This document shows positions 43,985 through 54,691 of a stretch of DNA of 64,000 bases, piece by piece. Position 1 is the stretch's first letter, and the number at the start of each line of letters is the position of its first letter. The DNA is from Macquaria australasica. Taxonomy: Eukaryota > Chordata > Actinopteri > Centrarchiformes > Percichthyidae. Under the pieces are notes generated by a model. That model worked only from the letters and a program-made list of their open reading frames with translations, was not told where the DNA came from and did not search any database. The translations under genes and the position numbers were made by a program. Location: NCBI GenBank assembly GCA_005408345.1, contig SEMN01000703.1, positions 124,001 to 188,000 of the forward strand, written 5' to 3'.

Positions 43985-46860
43985 GAATTAAATGTGAACT
44001 GTTAAACATTAGATCTCTGTCATCTAAAGCTGTTCTAGTAAACGATCTAATATCAGATCATAATATTGATTTATTTTGTCTTACTGAAACCTGGCTGTGT
44101 CACGATGAATATGTTAGCCTAAATGAATCCACTCCCCCCAGTCACATTAATACTCACATTCCTCGAGGCTCAGGCCGAGGAGGTGGAGTTGCAGCCATCT
44201 TCGACTTAAACGTATTAATCAAACCTAAACCTAAACTAAATTATAAATCGTTCGAAAGCCTTATTCTTTGCCTTTCACACCCAACCTGGAAAACACTACA
44301 GCCAATTCTATTTGTTATAGTGTACCGAGCTCCTGGACCGTACTATGAATTTTTATCTGAATTCTTAGAGTTCTTATCAGGTTTAGTCCTTAAAACAGAT
44401 AAAATAATTATTGTAGGTGATTTTAATATTCATGTGGATGTAGAAAATGATAGCCTTAGTGCTGCGTTTATCTCATTATTAGATTCGATTGGCTTCTGTC
44501 AGAGTGTACATAAAGCCACTCACTGTTTTAACCACACCCTCGACCTTGTTCTTGTTTATGGCATTGAAACAGAATCCTTTTTTATCAGACCATTTTCTAT
44601 TAACTTTTGAATTCCTTTTACTGGACTACATGCCATTAGGCAAACATTCCTACACTAGATGTCTATCTGATAGTGCTATAGCTAAATTTAAGGAAGTGAT
44701 TCCATCGGCATTTAATTCAGTTCCATGTCTCAATGTAACTGATGGCTCCTATGCTAACTTTAGCCCCTCCCAAATTGATCATCTTGTTGATAGTGCTGCA
44801 GGCTCACTACGAATAACACTCGACTCTATCGCCCCTCTAAAAAAGAAGATAATAAAACAGAGGAGGTTAGCTCCATGGTATAACCCGCAAACCCGCAAAC
44901 TAAAACAAACATCGCGAAAACTTGAAAGGAAATGGCATTCCACCAATCTGGAAGAATCACGTTTAGCCTGGCAAGTTAGTCTTAAAATTTATAGGAAGGC
45001 CCTCCGTAATGCCAGAGCAGCCTACTGCTCATCATTAATAGAGGAAAATAAGAACAACCCCAGGTTTCTGTTCAGCACTGTAGCCAGGCTGACAGAGAGT
45101 CACAGCTCTGTTGAGCCATGTATTCCTATAGACCTCAGTAGTAATGACTTTATGAGCTTCTTTAATGATACAATTCTAACTATTGGAGACATAATTCAGC
45201 ACCTCCTGCCCTCAGTTGGTACTGACTTATCTTCAAACACAGGAACCTTAGAAACAACTGTAAAACCTGATGTACATTTAGACTGCTTTTCTCCCATCAA
45301 CCTTAGTCAACTAACTTCCATGATTTCATCATCTAAGCCATCAACGTGTCTCTTAGACCCCGTCCCAACTAGGCTGCTTAAAGAAGTTTTACCCTTAGCA
45401 TTTCTTTACTAGATGTGATCAATCTGTCCTTATTAAAAGGCTATGTGCCACAGTCCTTTAAAGTAGCTGTAATTAAACCTCTTCTTAAAAAGCCCACTCT
45501 TGATCCAGGGATTTTGTCAAATTATAGACCTATATCTAACCCTCCTTTTCTCTTTAAGATCCTTGAGAAAGCAGTCGCCAATCAGTTGTGTGACTTTCTA
45601 CACAACAAGCTGTTTGAGGATTTTCAGTCAGGATTTAGAGTGCATCATAGCACAGAGACAGCACTGGTGAAAGTTACAAATGACCTTCTAATTGCATCCG
45701 ACAAAGGACTTGTCTCTGTACTTGTTTTACTAGATCTTAGTGCTGCATTCGATACCATTGACCATCACATTCTATTACAGAGACTAGAACATTTAATTGG
45801 CATTAAAGGCACCGCACTAAGCTGGTTTAAATCCTATTACCAGATCGATATCAGTTTGTACACGTTAATGATGGATCCTCTATGCACGCCAAAGTTAGTC
45901 ATGGAGTTCCACAAGGTTCTGTGCTTGGACCAATTCTATTCACCTTATATATGCTTCTTTTGACAATGTTATTAGGAAGCACTCCATAAATTTTCATTGT
46001 TATGCAGATGATACCCAATTATATTTATCGATCAAGCCAGATGAAACCAATCAGTTAGCTAAACTTCAAGCATGCCTTAAGGACAAAAACCTGGATGACC
46101 TGCAATTTTCTGATGTTAAACTCAGACAAAACCGAAGTTATTGTACTTGGCCCTGAACACCTTCGAAACACATTATCTAAAGATATAGTTTCTCTAGATG
46201 GCTTTGCCCTGGCCGCCAGCGACACCGTAAGGAATCTTGGAGTTATCTTTGATCAGGATATGTCCTTTAACTCGCACATAAAACAAACTTCAAGAACTGC
46301 CTTTTTTCATTTATGTAACATTGCAAAAATCAGGCACATCCCGTCTCAAAAGGATGCAGAAAAACTAGTCCATGCATTTGTTACATCTAGGCTGGATTAT
46401 TGCAACTCTCTACTATCAGGCTGCCCCAATAAGTCCCTTAAGACTCCAACTGATCCAGAATGCTGCGGCACGTTTACTGACAAGAACCAGAAAAAGAGAT
46501 CATATTTCTCCAATATTAGCTTCTCTACACTGGCTCCCTGTAAAATCCAGAGTAGAATTAATAATCCTTCTCCTCACCTTCAAAGCCCTAAATGGTCAGG
46601 CACCATCATATCTTAAAGAGCTCATAGTACCCTATTACCCCACTAGAGCACTGCGCTCCCAGAATGCAGGATTCCTTGTGGTTCCTAGAGTCTCTAAAAG
46701 TAGAATGGGAGCCAGAGCCTTCAGCTATCAAGCTCCTCTCCTGTGGAACCAGATCCCAGTTTGTGTACGGGAGGCGGACAACCTCCTCACATGTAAGAGT
46801 AGGCTTAAGACTTTCCTCTTTGATAAAGCTTATAGTAGGGCTGACTCAGGTGACCCCTGA
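43985..46860 (+). pseudogene. LINE ORF2: AP-endonuclease and reverse transcriptase, multiply broken
   Basis: Endonuclease: LNIRSLSSK (43995), LTETWL, GSGRGGGVA, VYRAPGPYYE, IIVGDFNIHVD (about 44405-44440), HTLDLVL, and, after a frameshift at about 44590, SDHFLLTFEF. RT: KPLLKKPTLDPGILSNYRPI (45480), VLLDLSAAFDTIDH (motif A, about 45730), a frame change at about 45850-45990, then HCYADDTQLYLS (catalytic box, about 45998). C-terminal LQLIQNAAARLL and SLHWLPV run to 46860. I count at least four frame changes, including one at 45412. Confidence 0.8.
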
Positions 46861-47048
46861 GCCACCCCTTAGTTATGCTGCTATAGGCCTAGACTGCCGG
46901 GGGACTTCCTATGATGCACTTAGCTCCTCTCACCTCTCTCCTCCTTTTCCTCTCCATCTGTACACCCTCATATCCCATCAATGCTTGTTACTAATTCAAC
47001 GTCTTCCCGTAGTTGTGTGCTTTCTCCCCTCTCTCCTTCTGTTGCTTT

Positions 47049-47757
47049 TGTGGAGGAAAAATCAAGAAGCTGGGCCGGATGTCTTCAGGATCTTCACCAC
47101 ACTGTAGAGAATAACAGTCACCAATAAAACACTGAGTCAAAAAGAGTTCAGATGTGAGCAAAGTTTACTGTTCAAGCAAAGCATGCAGTACAGCAAACAT
47201 GAGTCCTTCCATGGAAGCACTGATCTCTCAATGCACAGCTCCTGCCTTTTATACTCTTTCTGGAACCCCCCCCCTTCTGTGGTTTTACAACTTTAGTACC
47301 TCCTCCTGACCTTGAATTGCCACTTCGATTAGACACCATTATTTTCTTTTTTATCCATTCTCCTGTGTTTGAGAAACAATGGTGTCATTTCTCCAGTGGT
47401 CATCACTCCAAGTCATCTGATGTGCTTGGTTCACAATAAACAATCGTGTCATCTGCTAGGTGTTTTCCAAGTCCTAAGGGCTCATCCTCTTTGGTCCATA
47501 GTTAATGGTGTCTGACCACAATGTTGAGTCTATTTTTTTTTTAAAACATGTGCTTTCAGTGTCCTCCTTGGTATCTTCCATTTCCCCTAAGGGTGGGTTA
47601 AACATCTGCTGTTTTCTACATGCTTTATTCATAGTTTAACAGTCATGTGATGTTTTTCTCATGTCCTTTAGTTCATCACACATGCTTTATTCATAGTTAA
47701 CAGTCATCTGATGGTTTCCTCATGTCTTTTAGTTTTATTACCGCCTATCCTTACATT
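47049..47757 (-). mobile_element. Retroelement LTR in minus orientation, inserted in the LINE 3' UTR
   Basis: Plus-strand ends are TGTGGAGG (47049) and CTTACA (47757). Read on the minus strand there is a GAGTATAAAAGGCAGGAGC promoter (about 47240-47260), then an R-like stretch, AGTGTTTTATTGGTG, and a GATTTTTCCTCCACA end. A direct repeat of about 60 bp (CACATGCTTTATTCATAGTT) lies at 47615-47735. The left edge cuts the LINE precisely. No matching target duplication was found on the right, so the right boundary is uncertain; a second TATA-like CTATAAAAAGG lies just beyond it (47766-47776, minus). Confidence 0.5.
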
Positions 47758-47870
47758 GGGCCTTTTTATAGGGGTTTTCCCTTAGGTCATTCGTACTCTT
47801 GCTCCCAGTAGGGCGTGGGCTGACACTTGGCACACATTTGAATCGGTTTCCCAAACAGCAAATCCCTTCC

Positions 47871-48053
47871 ACCGCCCCCCCTGTCAGAAAGCGGCCCCTT
47901 TGTCATCCCCCCCTGTCAGAAAGCGGCCCCTTTGTCATTCCCCCTTTGTCATCCCCCCCTGTCAGAAAGCGGCCCCTTTGTCATCCCCCCCTGTCAGAAA
48001 GCGGCCCCTTTGTCATCCCCCCCCTGTCAGAAAGCAGCCCCTTTGTCAATTTG
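47871..48053. repeat. ~31-bp GC-rich minisatellite
   Basis: The unit CCCCCTGTCAGAAAGCGGCC plus CCTTTGTCAT recurs five times plus one partial copy. It sits inside a duplicated segment: CGGTTTCCC(A/G)AAC occurs at about 47844 and 48100 on either side. Confidence 0.88.
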
Positions 48054-48130
48054 ATAATTGTGAAACAAATACGTCCCCGTTTGTCAGCACGCCAAACATC
48101 AAGCGGTTTCCCGAACGTCAAAATCGCGAG

Positions 48131-50285
48131 GGATAGAGCAGCGTTCATGGCTGGCTGTGGATGTGATTCACTACCTCCAGAGATTTCAGGGGCTCATCAG
48201 CTTAGCCTTCCCGGCAGAGAGTGTGCGATCCTCTGCATAAAACTCGCTGAGCAACGGCCTATGGAGGACCGTGATTTTTTATTTTATTTTAAATTTAATT
48301 CAGCAGGGGGGGAGAGCTTCAGTGTTATGCGCAAAGGATAGAGCAGCGTTCATGGCTGGCTGTGGATGTGATTCACTACCTCCAGAGATTTCAGGGGCTC
48401 ATCAGCTTAGCCTTCCCGGCAGAGAGTGTGCGATCCTCTGCATAAAACTCGCTGAGCAACGGCCTATGGAGGACCGTGATTTTTTATTTTATTTTAATTC
48501 AGCAGGGGGGGAGAGCTTCAGTGTTATGCGCAAAGGATAGAGCAGCGTTTATGGCTGGCTGTGGATGCGATTCACTACCTCCAGAGATTTCAGGGGCTCA
48601 TCAGCTTAGCCTTCCCGGCAGAGAGTGTGCGATCCTCTGCATAAAACTCGCTGAGCAACGGCCTATGGAGGACCGTGATTTTTTATTTTATTTTAATTCA
48701 GCAGGGGGGGAGAGCTTCAGTGTTATGCGCAAAGGATAGAGCAGCGTTCATGGCTGGCTGTGGATGCGATTCACTACCTCCAGAGATTTCAGGGGCTCAT
48801 CAGCTTAGCCTTCCCGGCAGAGAGTGTGCGATCCTCTGCATAAGACTCGCTGAGCAACGGCCTATGGAGGACCGTGATTTTTTATTTTATTTTAATTCAG
48901 CAGGGGGGGGAGAGCTTCAGTGTTATGCGCAAAGGATAGAGCAGCGTTTATGGCTGGCTGTGGATGCGATTCACTACCTCCAGAGATTTCAGGGGCTCAT
49001 CAGCTTAGCCTTCCCGGCAGAGAGTGTGCGATCCTCTGCATAAAACTCGCTGAGCAACGGCCTATGGAGGACCGTGATTTTTTATTTTATTTTAATTCAG
49101 CAGGGGGGGGAGAGCTTCGGTGTTATGCGCAAAGGATAGAGCAGCGTTTATGGCTGGCTGTGGATGTGATTCACTACCTCCAGAGATTTCAGGGGCTCAT
49201 CAGCTTAGCCTTCCCGGCAGAGAGTGTGCGATCCTCTGCATAAAACTCGCTGAGCAACGGCCTATGGAGGACCGTGATTTTTTATTTTATTTTAATTCAG
49301 CAGGGGGGGAGAGCTTCAGTGTTAGGCGCAAAGGATAGAGCAGCGTTTATGGCTGGCTGTGGATGCGATTCACTACCTCCAGAGATTTCAGGGGCTCATC
49401 AGCTTAGCCTTCCCGGCAGAGAGTGTGCGTTCCTCTGCGTAAAACTCGCCGAGCAACGGCCTATGGAGGACCGTGATTTTTTATTTTATTTTAATTCAGC
49501 AGGGGGGGGAGAGCTTCAGTGTTATGCGCAAAGGATAGAGCAGCGTTTATGGCTGGCTGTGGATGCGATTCACTACCTCCAGAGAGTTCAGGGGCTCATC
49601 AGCTTAGCCTTCCCGGCAGAGAGTGTGCGATCCTCTGCATAAGACTCGCTGAGCAACGGCCTATGGAGGACCGTGATTTTTTATTTTATTTTAATTCAGC
49701 AGGGGGGGAGAGCTTCAGTGTTATGCGCAAAGGATAGAGCTGCGTTTATGGCTGGCTGTGGATGCGATTCACTACCTCCAGAGATTTCAGGGGCTCATCA
49801 GCTTAGCCTTCCCGGCAGAGAGTGTGCGATCCTCTGCATAAGACTCGCTGAGCAACGGCCTATGGAGGACCGTGATTTTTTATTTTATCTTAATTCAGCA
49901 GGGGGGGGAGAGCTTCAGTGTTATGCGCAAAGGATAGAGCAGCGCTTATGGCTGGCTGTGGATGTGATTCACTACCTCCAGAGATTTCAGGGGCTCATCA
50001 GCTTAGCCTTCCCGGCAGAGAGTGTGCGATCCTCTGCATAAGACTCGCTGAGCAACGGCCTATGGAGGACCGTGATTTTTTATTTTATTTTAATTCAGCA
50101 GGGGGGGGAGAGCTTCAGTGTTATGCGCAAAGGATAGAGCAGCGTTTATGGCTGGCTGTGGATGGGATTCACTACCTCCAGAGATTTCAGGGGCTCATCA
50201 GCTTAGCCTTCCCGGCAGAGAGTGTGCGATCCTCTGCATAACACTCGCTGAGCAACGGCCTATGGAGGACCGTGATTTTTTATTT
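48131..50285 (+). repeat. Satellite array, eleven ~200-bp units
   Basis: Units start (GGATAGAGCAGCG) at 48131, 48336, 48535, 48734, 48934, 49134, 49333, 49533, 49732, 49932 and 50132. Lengths are 199-200 bp, except the first (205) and a truncated last one. Identity between units is very high (a few substitutions, and the G-run varies by one). Each unit contains CTACCTCCAGAGATTTCAG, CCCGGCAGAGAGTGTGCG and CGGCCTATGGAGGACCGTGA. Reading frames through it are by-products of the repeat. It is a homologue of the sequences at 50384-50465 (same strand) and 53580-53712 (opposite strand), which bracket the recombinase gene. Confidence 0.93.
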
Positions 50286-50296
50286 AATACGGTGCC

Positions 50297-50470
50297 CTGG
50301 AACTGGCTGATGGGCCCGTGTGTCACGGGCTCACCCCGGTCTCATGGAACTGGCTGATGCGCAGAGGGGCCCGTGCGTCACGGGCTATGAACGCGCTTCA
50401 CAGCCTCCAGAGATGTCAGCTGCGCTTTAGCAGAGACAGCCCGGCAGACAGTGCGTCTCCCGTGCGGAGG
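50297..50470 (+). repeat. Diverged terminal-repeat copy, left (inner)
   Basis: A 40-bp phrase, TGGAACTGGCTGATG to GGGCCCGTG-GTCACGGGCT, is repeated twice (50297-50336, 50346-50389). Then GAACGCGCTTCACAGCCTCC to GTGCGTCTCCCG is a diverged satellite-unit homologue, in inverted orientation to 53625-53712. It lies just 3' of the recombinase gene. Confidence 0.75.
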
Positions 50471-50550
50471 GCGGGTGAAGTGAGTAAGCAGGACACCGAC
50501 CAAACGGTTTATAAGATTTACTACGGCAACAGCGGAAAAAGCAAACGAAC

Positions 50551-50556
50551 TTTATT
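50551..50556 (-). promoter_or_regulatory. Poly(A) signal of the recombinase gene
   Basis: AATAAA on the minus strand (TTTATT on plus), about 270 bp past the stop codon at 50826-50828. Position and strand fit the gene; no downstream GU element was checked. Confidence 0.5.
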
Positions 50557-50825
50557 CATTTTAATTCCTTTATTTTTGTGTATCATTATTGCCGCTAGAG
50601 TCTTTTTTTTCAGCCCCGAGCGCTGCTCTCCTGGTCCCGCGGGACCCGACAGCTGGTCCGTGGGCAGCTTTCAGTCTGTCGCCCAAGGGGCTGATGAGTA
50701 CCACCGCCTTCTTGCACCGCTCCGTGGCTCTCCTTGTCGGCGTCTGGTGAGGAAACAAATACACACCCAGTGAGAGAAGCATCAAGATCGGCCAGGCCTC
50801 CACTTTATATACGGGACAAAATACT

Positions 50826-53202
50826 TTAAAATACGGGACAAAATAGACCGATGCTTACGCTCTCTGTCCCGGGGGTCACGGAGGTGGAGGCAGCGGGGGG
50901 GCTGCTGGATGATGTGGCCTCTTCGAAACGACGGCGCATCGGCCTGGACTGCGCAACATCCAGGTTCAGAGCGTAAAACTTGTCCGCGGTGGAGGTGTTG
51001 TGGCACATGAATGTGGCCATCTTGTCTCTGACCTCCGCCGAATGTACATTCTGGGCCTGCGAGACGGTGGTGGAGGAGGGGGACTCGTAAAGATCGCTAC
51101 TGCCGGCAAAGGTTAAACTGAGGTGGGCACCGCCGTGGCGCAGTGCGACTCACGTGTGCGGAGACGGCGGTCCTGAGGTCGATGAAGCTGGGCTTTCCCG
51201 GCAATTCCATCTCCGCCCAGGCACCCTGCATGTATCGAACGAGATTCCGTGCCGGCCCTATTCCAGCCGCAAACAACACGCGATCAGACATGGGCCTGCA
51301 GCGCTCGCGCAGCTCCAGCCACGTCTCCAGCCACTGGTATTCTTCGGGCCGGAAAAAAATCTGGGCCGCCCCGAAGTCCCTGCTGGTCTTGTGGTTGCTG
51401 ACCTGCACTGCGGAGGGGGGGGAGAAATACATTAAATTAAATTAAATTAAATTAAATTAAAAAAAAAAAAAAAAAACACACATTTAGACGCCCCGTCAGA
51501 TCGAACTCAAATTTCGGGCACACGTCAGCGGAGACCCCCGTACTTACCGAGACCACAAAGCCCTCGGCGGACCGGCCGCCGGTGGTCTTCGCTGCTTCCA
51601 CTTCCTCCACCGTCATGTTGGTCAGGACTCCGGGACGGTGCCCGTAGATGCATGCCACAAACGCGGAGAAGTATCCGTAGAAGCTATACCTCAGCGCTTG
51701 TGAGCCGTTCTTCTTCATTTCATCTGAGCAGAGGACACGCCAAAAGTACGCCACCTCAGAGATGCATTTACCCGCCCGCCCGCCCGGGCTAAACAGCCGG
51801 TTACATACCCAGCAGTGCGGGGATTCGTGCCCCAGCCGTGTCCCGGCACTTTTTCAGGCTATCCCTGGAGACGACCTTCGCCATCTTCTCCGCCTTCACC
51901 TGCATTTGGTGCAGGACCACCTTTTTTGTGATGTTGGTGAGGGCCTATTTGACGTCTCTCACCACGCCAGTCAGCTGGGCCTGGGACAGGCGGCAGAGGG
52001 GAGGGGGGGTCTCCTTCATATATTGGAGGAATTGGTACACGTTTCTCATATAAAAGTTCGCCGTTGTCACCGCCTTGCCCGTAGTCAGGAGATGGGAGGA
52101 CCATCTGTTAAATTAAAAAAAAAGAAAAAAAGGAAAAAAAGCACAAAGCACAAGGTCAGGGACCACGGGCCGGGCAGCAACCCGAGAAATGATTATGAAA
52201 GCCGGTCACACTCACTTTCTGATCTGGGCCCCGTCATCCAGAAACATCCAGCTGCGTAGGTTGCGTTTTCCCGTGGCCATGAAATAAACAAAAGACTTCA
52301 CGCGGCTCACCTTGGAGTAGGCGTTTTCGAGATGCGTGGTAGAAGGGCAGATTCCCTCCTGGTAATGTTGGTAATCCTCCAAGTAACTCGCAATGTATTT
52401 GGGGAAGATCAGATGGCGCAGACCCGGCATTCTTCCACTACTTTGGAAGAGCCTGCGCACGACTCCTTCCTTCGGTCTTTTGGTCAGCGATGGCCCGCTG
52501 TAATCCCCCTCACCCGATCCTTCCTCCTCATCCACCACCACAGCCCGTTCCTCCTCTGCGGCCCGTTCCCCCTCCTCCTCCTCCCCCTCCTCCTCCTCCT
52601 CATCTTCATCATCATCCGCCGCCCCCTGCAGCAGATCCGTCTGCTCTGTCACCACGCCGGACTCGGGCGTTCTGCGACCGGAGACGGCCTGTGACAGCCG
52701 CCTGTATTTTTTCCGGAGGTCGGCCAGTTCCATAACCAGCCTCTGGTTCTTCCTCCACCTCTCCGTGCATCCCGGGTCGCTGCACGTGGGCGGCCGCGGC
52801 TCTTCCTGCACCCCGCATGCCAAACGCGCGTCATCGCCCTCCTCTCGTGCCACCAGGTCCAAGCCGGAGACCATGGCAGGTGAGGGGGTTTTGGCACGGA
52901 GCGCAGCCAGGAGGGCGATAGTTTATTGCTCCTTACCCTATTTAAGTGGACCTCCACCTCTTCTTTGCTGAGCTCCGGGTGGCTTTCCCTCAGGTGCCTG
53001 TCCAGTCTCGTGCTTTTGTACGCGCATCCAGAGACCGGACAGGCAAGGTCCCTGATGTTTACCCTTCGGGCGGCGTGGTTTAGGAGAATCCTCCGCTCAT
53101 CCAGGTTCGCCACATTGTGTGTACGTCTGAAGTGATTGGACAGTGCCGCAAAAGCCTTGAAACAGAGAGGGCAGGTGGAGGACTTCTTTGGAAGTGTCAT
53201 TG
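50826..53202 (-). CDS. Zinc-finger tyrosine recombinase of a DNA transposon (spliced)
   Basis: Tyrosine recombinases cut and join DNA through a Tyr. Spliced model on the minus strand: exons 53202-52937, 52805-52216, 52104-51809, about 51754-51548, 51402-51154 and 51056-50826. Donors are GTAAGG, GTGAGT, GTATGT, GTAAGT and GTGAGT; frames agree at most joints (exon 3/4 uncertain). A non-coding first exon may end at about 53291 (GTAGGT). ATG at 53200. N-terminus: CPLCFKAFAALSNHFRRTH and CPVSGCAYKSTRLDRHLRESH, two zinc-finger-like motifs. Then a coiled stretch, a run of Asp/Glu, and a core-binding domain (SYLEDYQHY to QFLQYMKETPP). Catalytic parts: YGHRPGVLTNM (first Arg), SNHKTSRDFG (Lys), FIDLRTAVSAH (second Arg) and MCHNTSTADKFYALN (His and the Tyr nucleophile). 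About 650 aa. One in-frame TAG at 51945-51947. Crypton-like enzymes are the closest idea I have. Confidence 0.72.
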
Positions 53203-53579
53203 CTGAAGAAAAAAAAAAAAGCGATTAGACTGCTGTGATAAACGTGCAATTTCCCACCGAAATCGGGGAGAAGAGAAACACAACCTACCTCCAGCGTGTT
53301 CTGTGGAAAATGAGGGAAAACCAAAGCCGAAACTTCACTCTTATGTGCGGAGTGAATTTCCAACTCCGGCTGGAGACTGTCTGTGACTGGCTGAGACCAG
53401 AGACAAAGGTGAAACCGTTTGCCATTTGGCGTGCAGATAATTGAGCCGTTGCAGGCCACCACGTGAGCCAAAAACACGCCCTCGTTGGCCTCACGTGAGA
53501 CAGGAACGATGCCTCTATCCTGGGCAGATAATTCTGAAGCACCCCCTGAATAATAACTAAAAATAAATAATGATGATAA
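53203..53579 (-). promoter_or_regulatory. Leader and likely promoter of the recombinase gene
   Basis: Ahead of the ATG the minus strand has a T-rich acceptor (TTTTTTTTCAG at about 53203-53215) and, further up, CTGGAG|GTAGGT (about 53285-53292), so a short 5' intron is likely. No TATA box is obvious. Frames through here lack protein character. Confidence 0.45.
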
Positions 53580-53712
53580 TAATAATCACAGTTCTCCACA
53601 GGCCGTGTCTCGCCGCGGTTTGCGCCCGGGAGACGCACTGCCTGCTGGCCTGTCTCTGCTAAAGCGCCGCTGACATCTCTGGAGGTTGTGAAGCGCGTTC
53701 ACAGCCATCTCT
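53580..53712 (-). repeat. Inverted copy of the satellite unit (right terminal repeat)
   Basis: On the minus strand: GGCTGTGAACGCGCTTCACA, ACCTCCAGAGATGTCAG, GGCAGTGCGTCTCCCGGGCG, CGGCCTGTGGAGAACTGTGA. It matches the left ~200-bp units over about 130 bp with the same order of blocks. Being inverted relative to the left array, it makes the two sides of the gene resemble inverted termini. Confidence 0.8.
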
Positions 53713-53731
53713 CCAAAGGAACGTAATGTCC

Positions 53732-54691
53732 GGCGATGACAGGCCGTCCCCGGGGCGGACATCCGCATACAGCCGTGCGTAATTTCCTCCTGCAGACCAT
53801 CCAGCCCTTAGATTAAGTCCAAAAGCCCCATTGACAAACACCGGGCACTCGCACAGCCTCTCCCCGGCGATGACAGGCCGTCCCCGGGCGGACATCCGCA
53901 TACAGCCGTGCGTAATTTCCTCCGACAGACCATCCAGCCCTTAGATTACGTCCAAAAGCCCCATCGACAAACACCGGGCACTCGCACAGCCTCTCCCCGG
54001 CGATGACAGGCCGTCCCCGGGCGGACATCCGCATACAGCCGTGCGTAATTTCCTCCGGCAGTCCATCCAGCCCTTAGATTAAGTCCAAAAGCCCCATTGA
54101 CAAACACCGGGCACTCGCACAGCCTCTCCCCGGCGATGACAGGCCGTCCCCGGGGCGGACATCCGCATACAGCCGTGCGTAATTTCCTCCGTCAGACCAT
54201 CCAGCCCTTAGATTAACTCCAAAAGCCCCATCGACAAACACCGGGCACTCGCACAGCCTCTCCCCGGCGATGACAGGCCGTCCCCGGGCGGACATCCGCA
54301 TACAGCCGTGCGTAATTTCCTCCGGCAGACCATCCAGCCCTTAGATTAAATCCAAAAGCCCCATCGACAAACACCGGGCACTCGCACAGCCTCTCCCCGG
54401 CGATGACAGGCCGTCCCCGGGCGGACATCCGCATACAGCCGTGCGTAATTTCCTCCGGCAGACCATCCAGCCCTTAGATTAAGTCTAACAGCCCCATACA
54501 CAAACACCGGGCACTCGCACAGCCTCTCACCGGCGATGACAGGCCGTCCCCGGGGCGGACATCCGCATACAGCCGTGCGTAATTTCCTCCGGCAGACCAT
54601 CCAGCCCTTAGATTAAGTCTAACAGCCCCATGGACAAACACCGGGCACTCGCACAGCCTCTCCCCGGCGATGACAGGCCGTCCCCGGGCGC
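53732..54691. repeat. Satellite array, seven to eight ~133-bp units
   Basis: Units start (GGCGATGACAGGCCGTCCCC) at 53732, 53866, 53999, 54132, 54266, 54399, 54532 and 54666, the last truncated. Period 133-134 bp, very similar copies, GC-rich, each with CATCCGCATACAGCCGTGCG and CACCGGGCACTCGCACAGCC. The unit is unrelated to the 200-bp unit as far as I can see. It begins about 20 bp after the right terminal-repeat copy. Minus-strand frames through it are by-products. Confidence 0.93.

Larger units (their letters stand above)
42720..47048 (+). mobile_element. CR1/L2-like LINE with two ORFs, decayed
   Basis: A 5' UTR from about 42720, ORF1 at 42977-43769, ORF2 from about 43985 to 46860, then a 3' UTR shared with 4915-4980, interrupted at 47048 by an LTR so that the conserved tail is lost. 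It is nearly full length, but both ORFs are frameshifted. It probably truncated the pseudogene on its left. Confidence 0.82.

Noticed and set aside
48131..50285. Repeated open frames through the left satellite (each about 70-120 codons, starting MLCAKDRAAFMAGC or MIFYFILIQQGG)
   Set aside because: They are products of the near-identical units; frames shift whenever the G-run length changes and there is no promoter or common start, so not a repeat protein.
50297..50389. Recombinase attachment site from the CGGGCCCGTG/CACGGGC symmetry
   Set aside because: Short GC-rich inversions are present but only on one side of the gene; no matching site at the other edge was found.
52490..52735. Proline-rich frame on the plus strand
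   Set aside because: It is the complement of the Asp/Glu-rich stretch of the recombinase gene.
52649..52940. Read-through frame of the recombinase gene after the zinc-finger exon (Arg/Gly-rich)
   Set aside because: Splicing at 52936/52806 restores the frame with the coiled, acidic part; the read-through looks like a shadow of that second frame.
53659..54600. Minus-strand frames through the right satellite (RPVIAGERLCECPVFVDGAF type)
   Set aside because: Each is one to two satellite units long and changes frame with unit length; no other evidence for coding.
48131..54691. CRISPR array
   Set aside because: Direct repeats are long and contiguous with no unique spacers, and the genome is a vertebrate.
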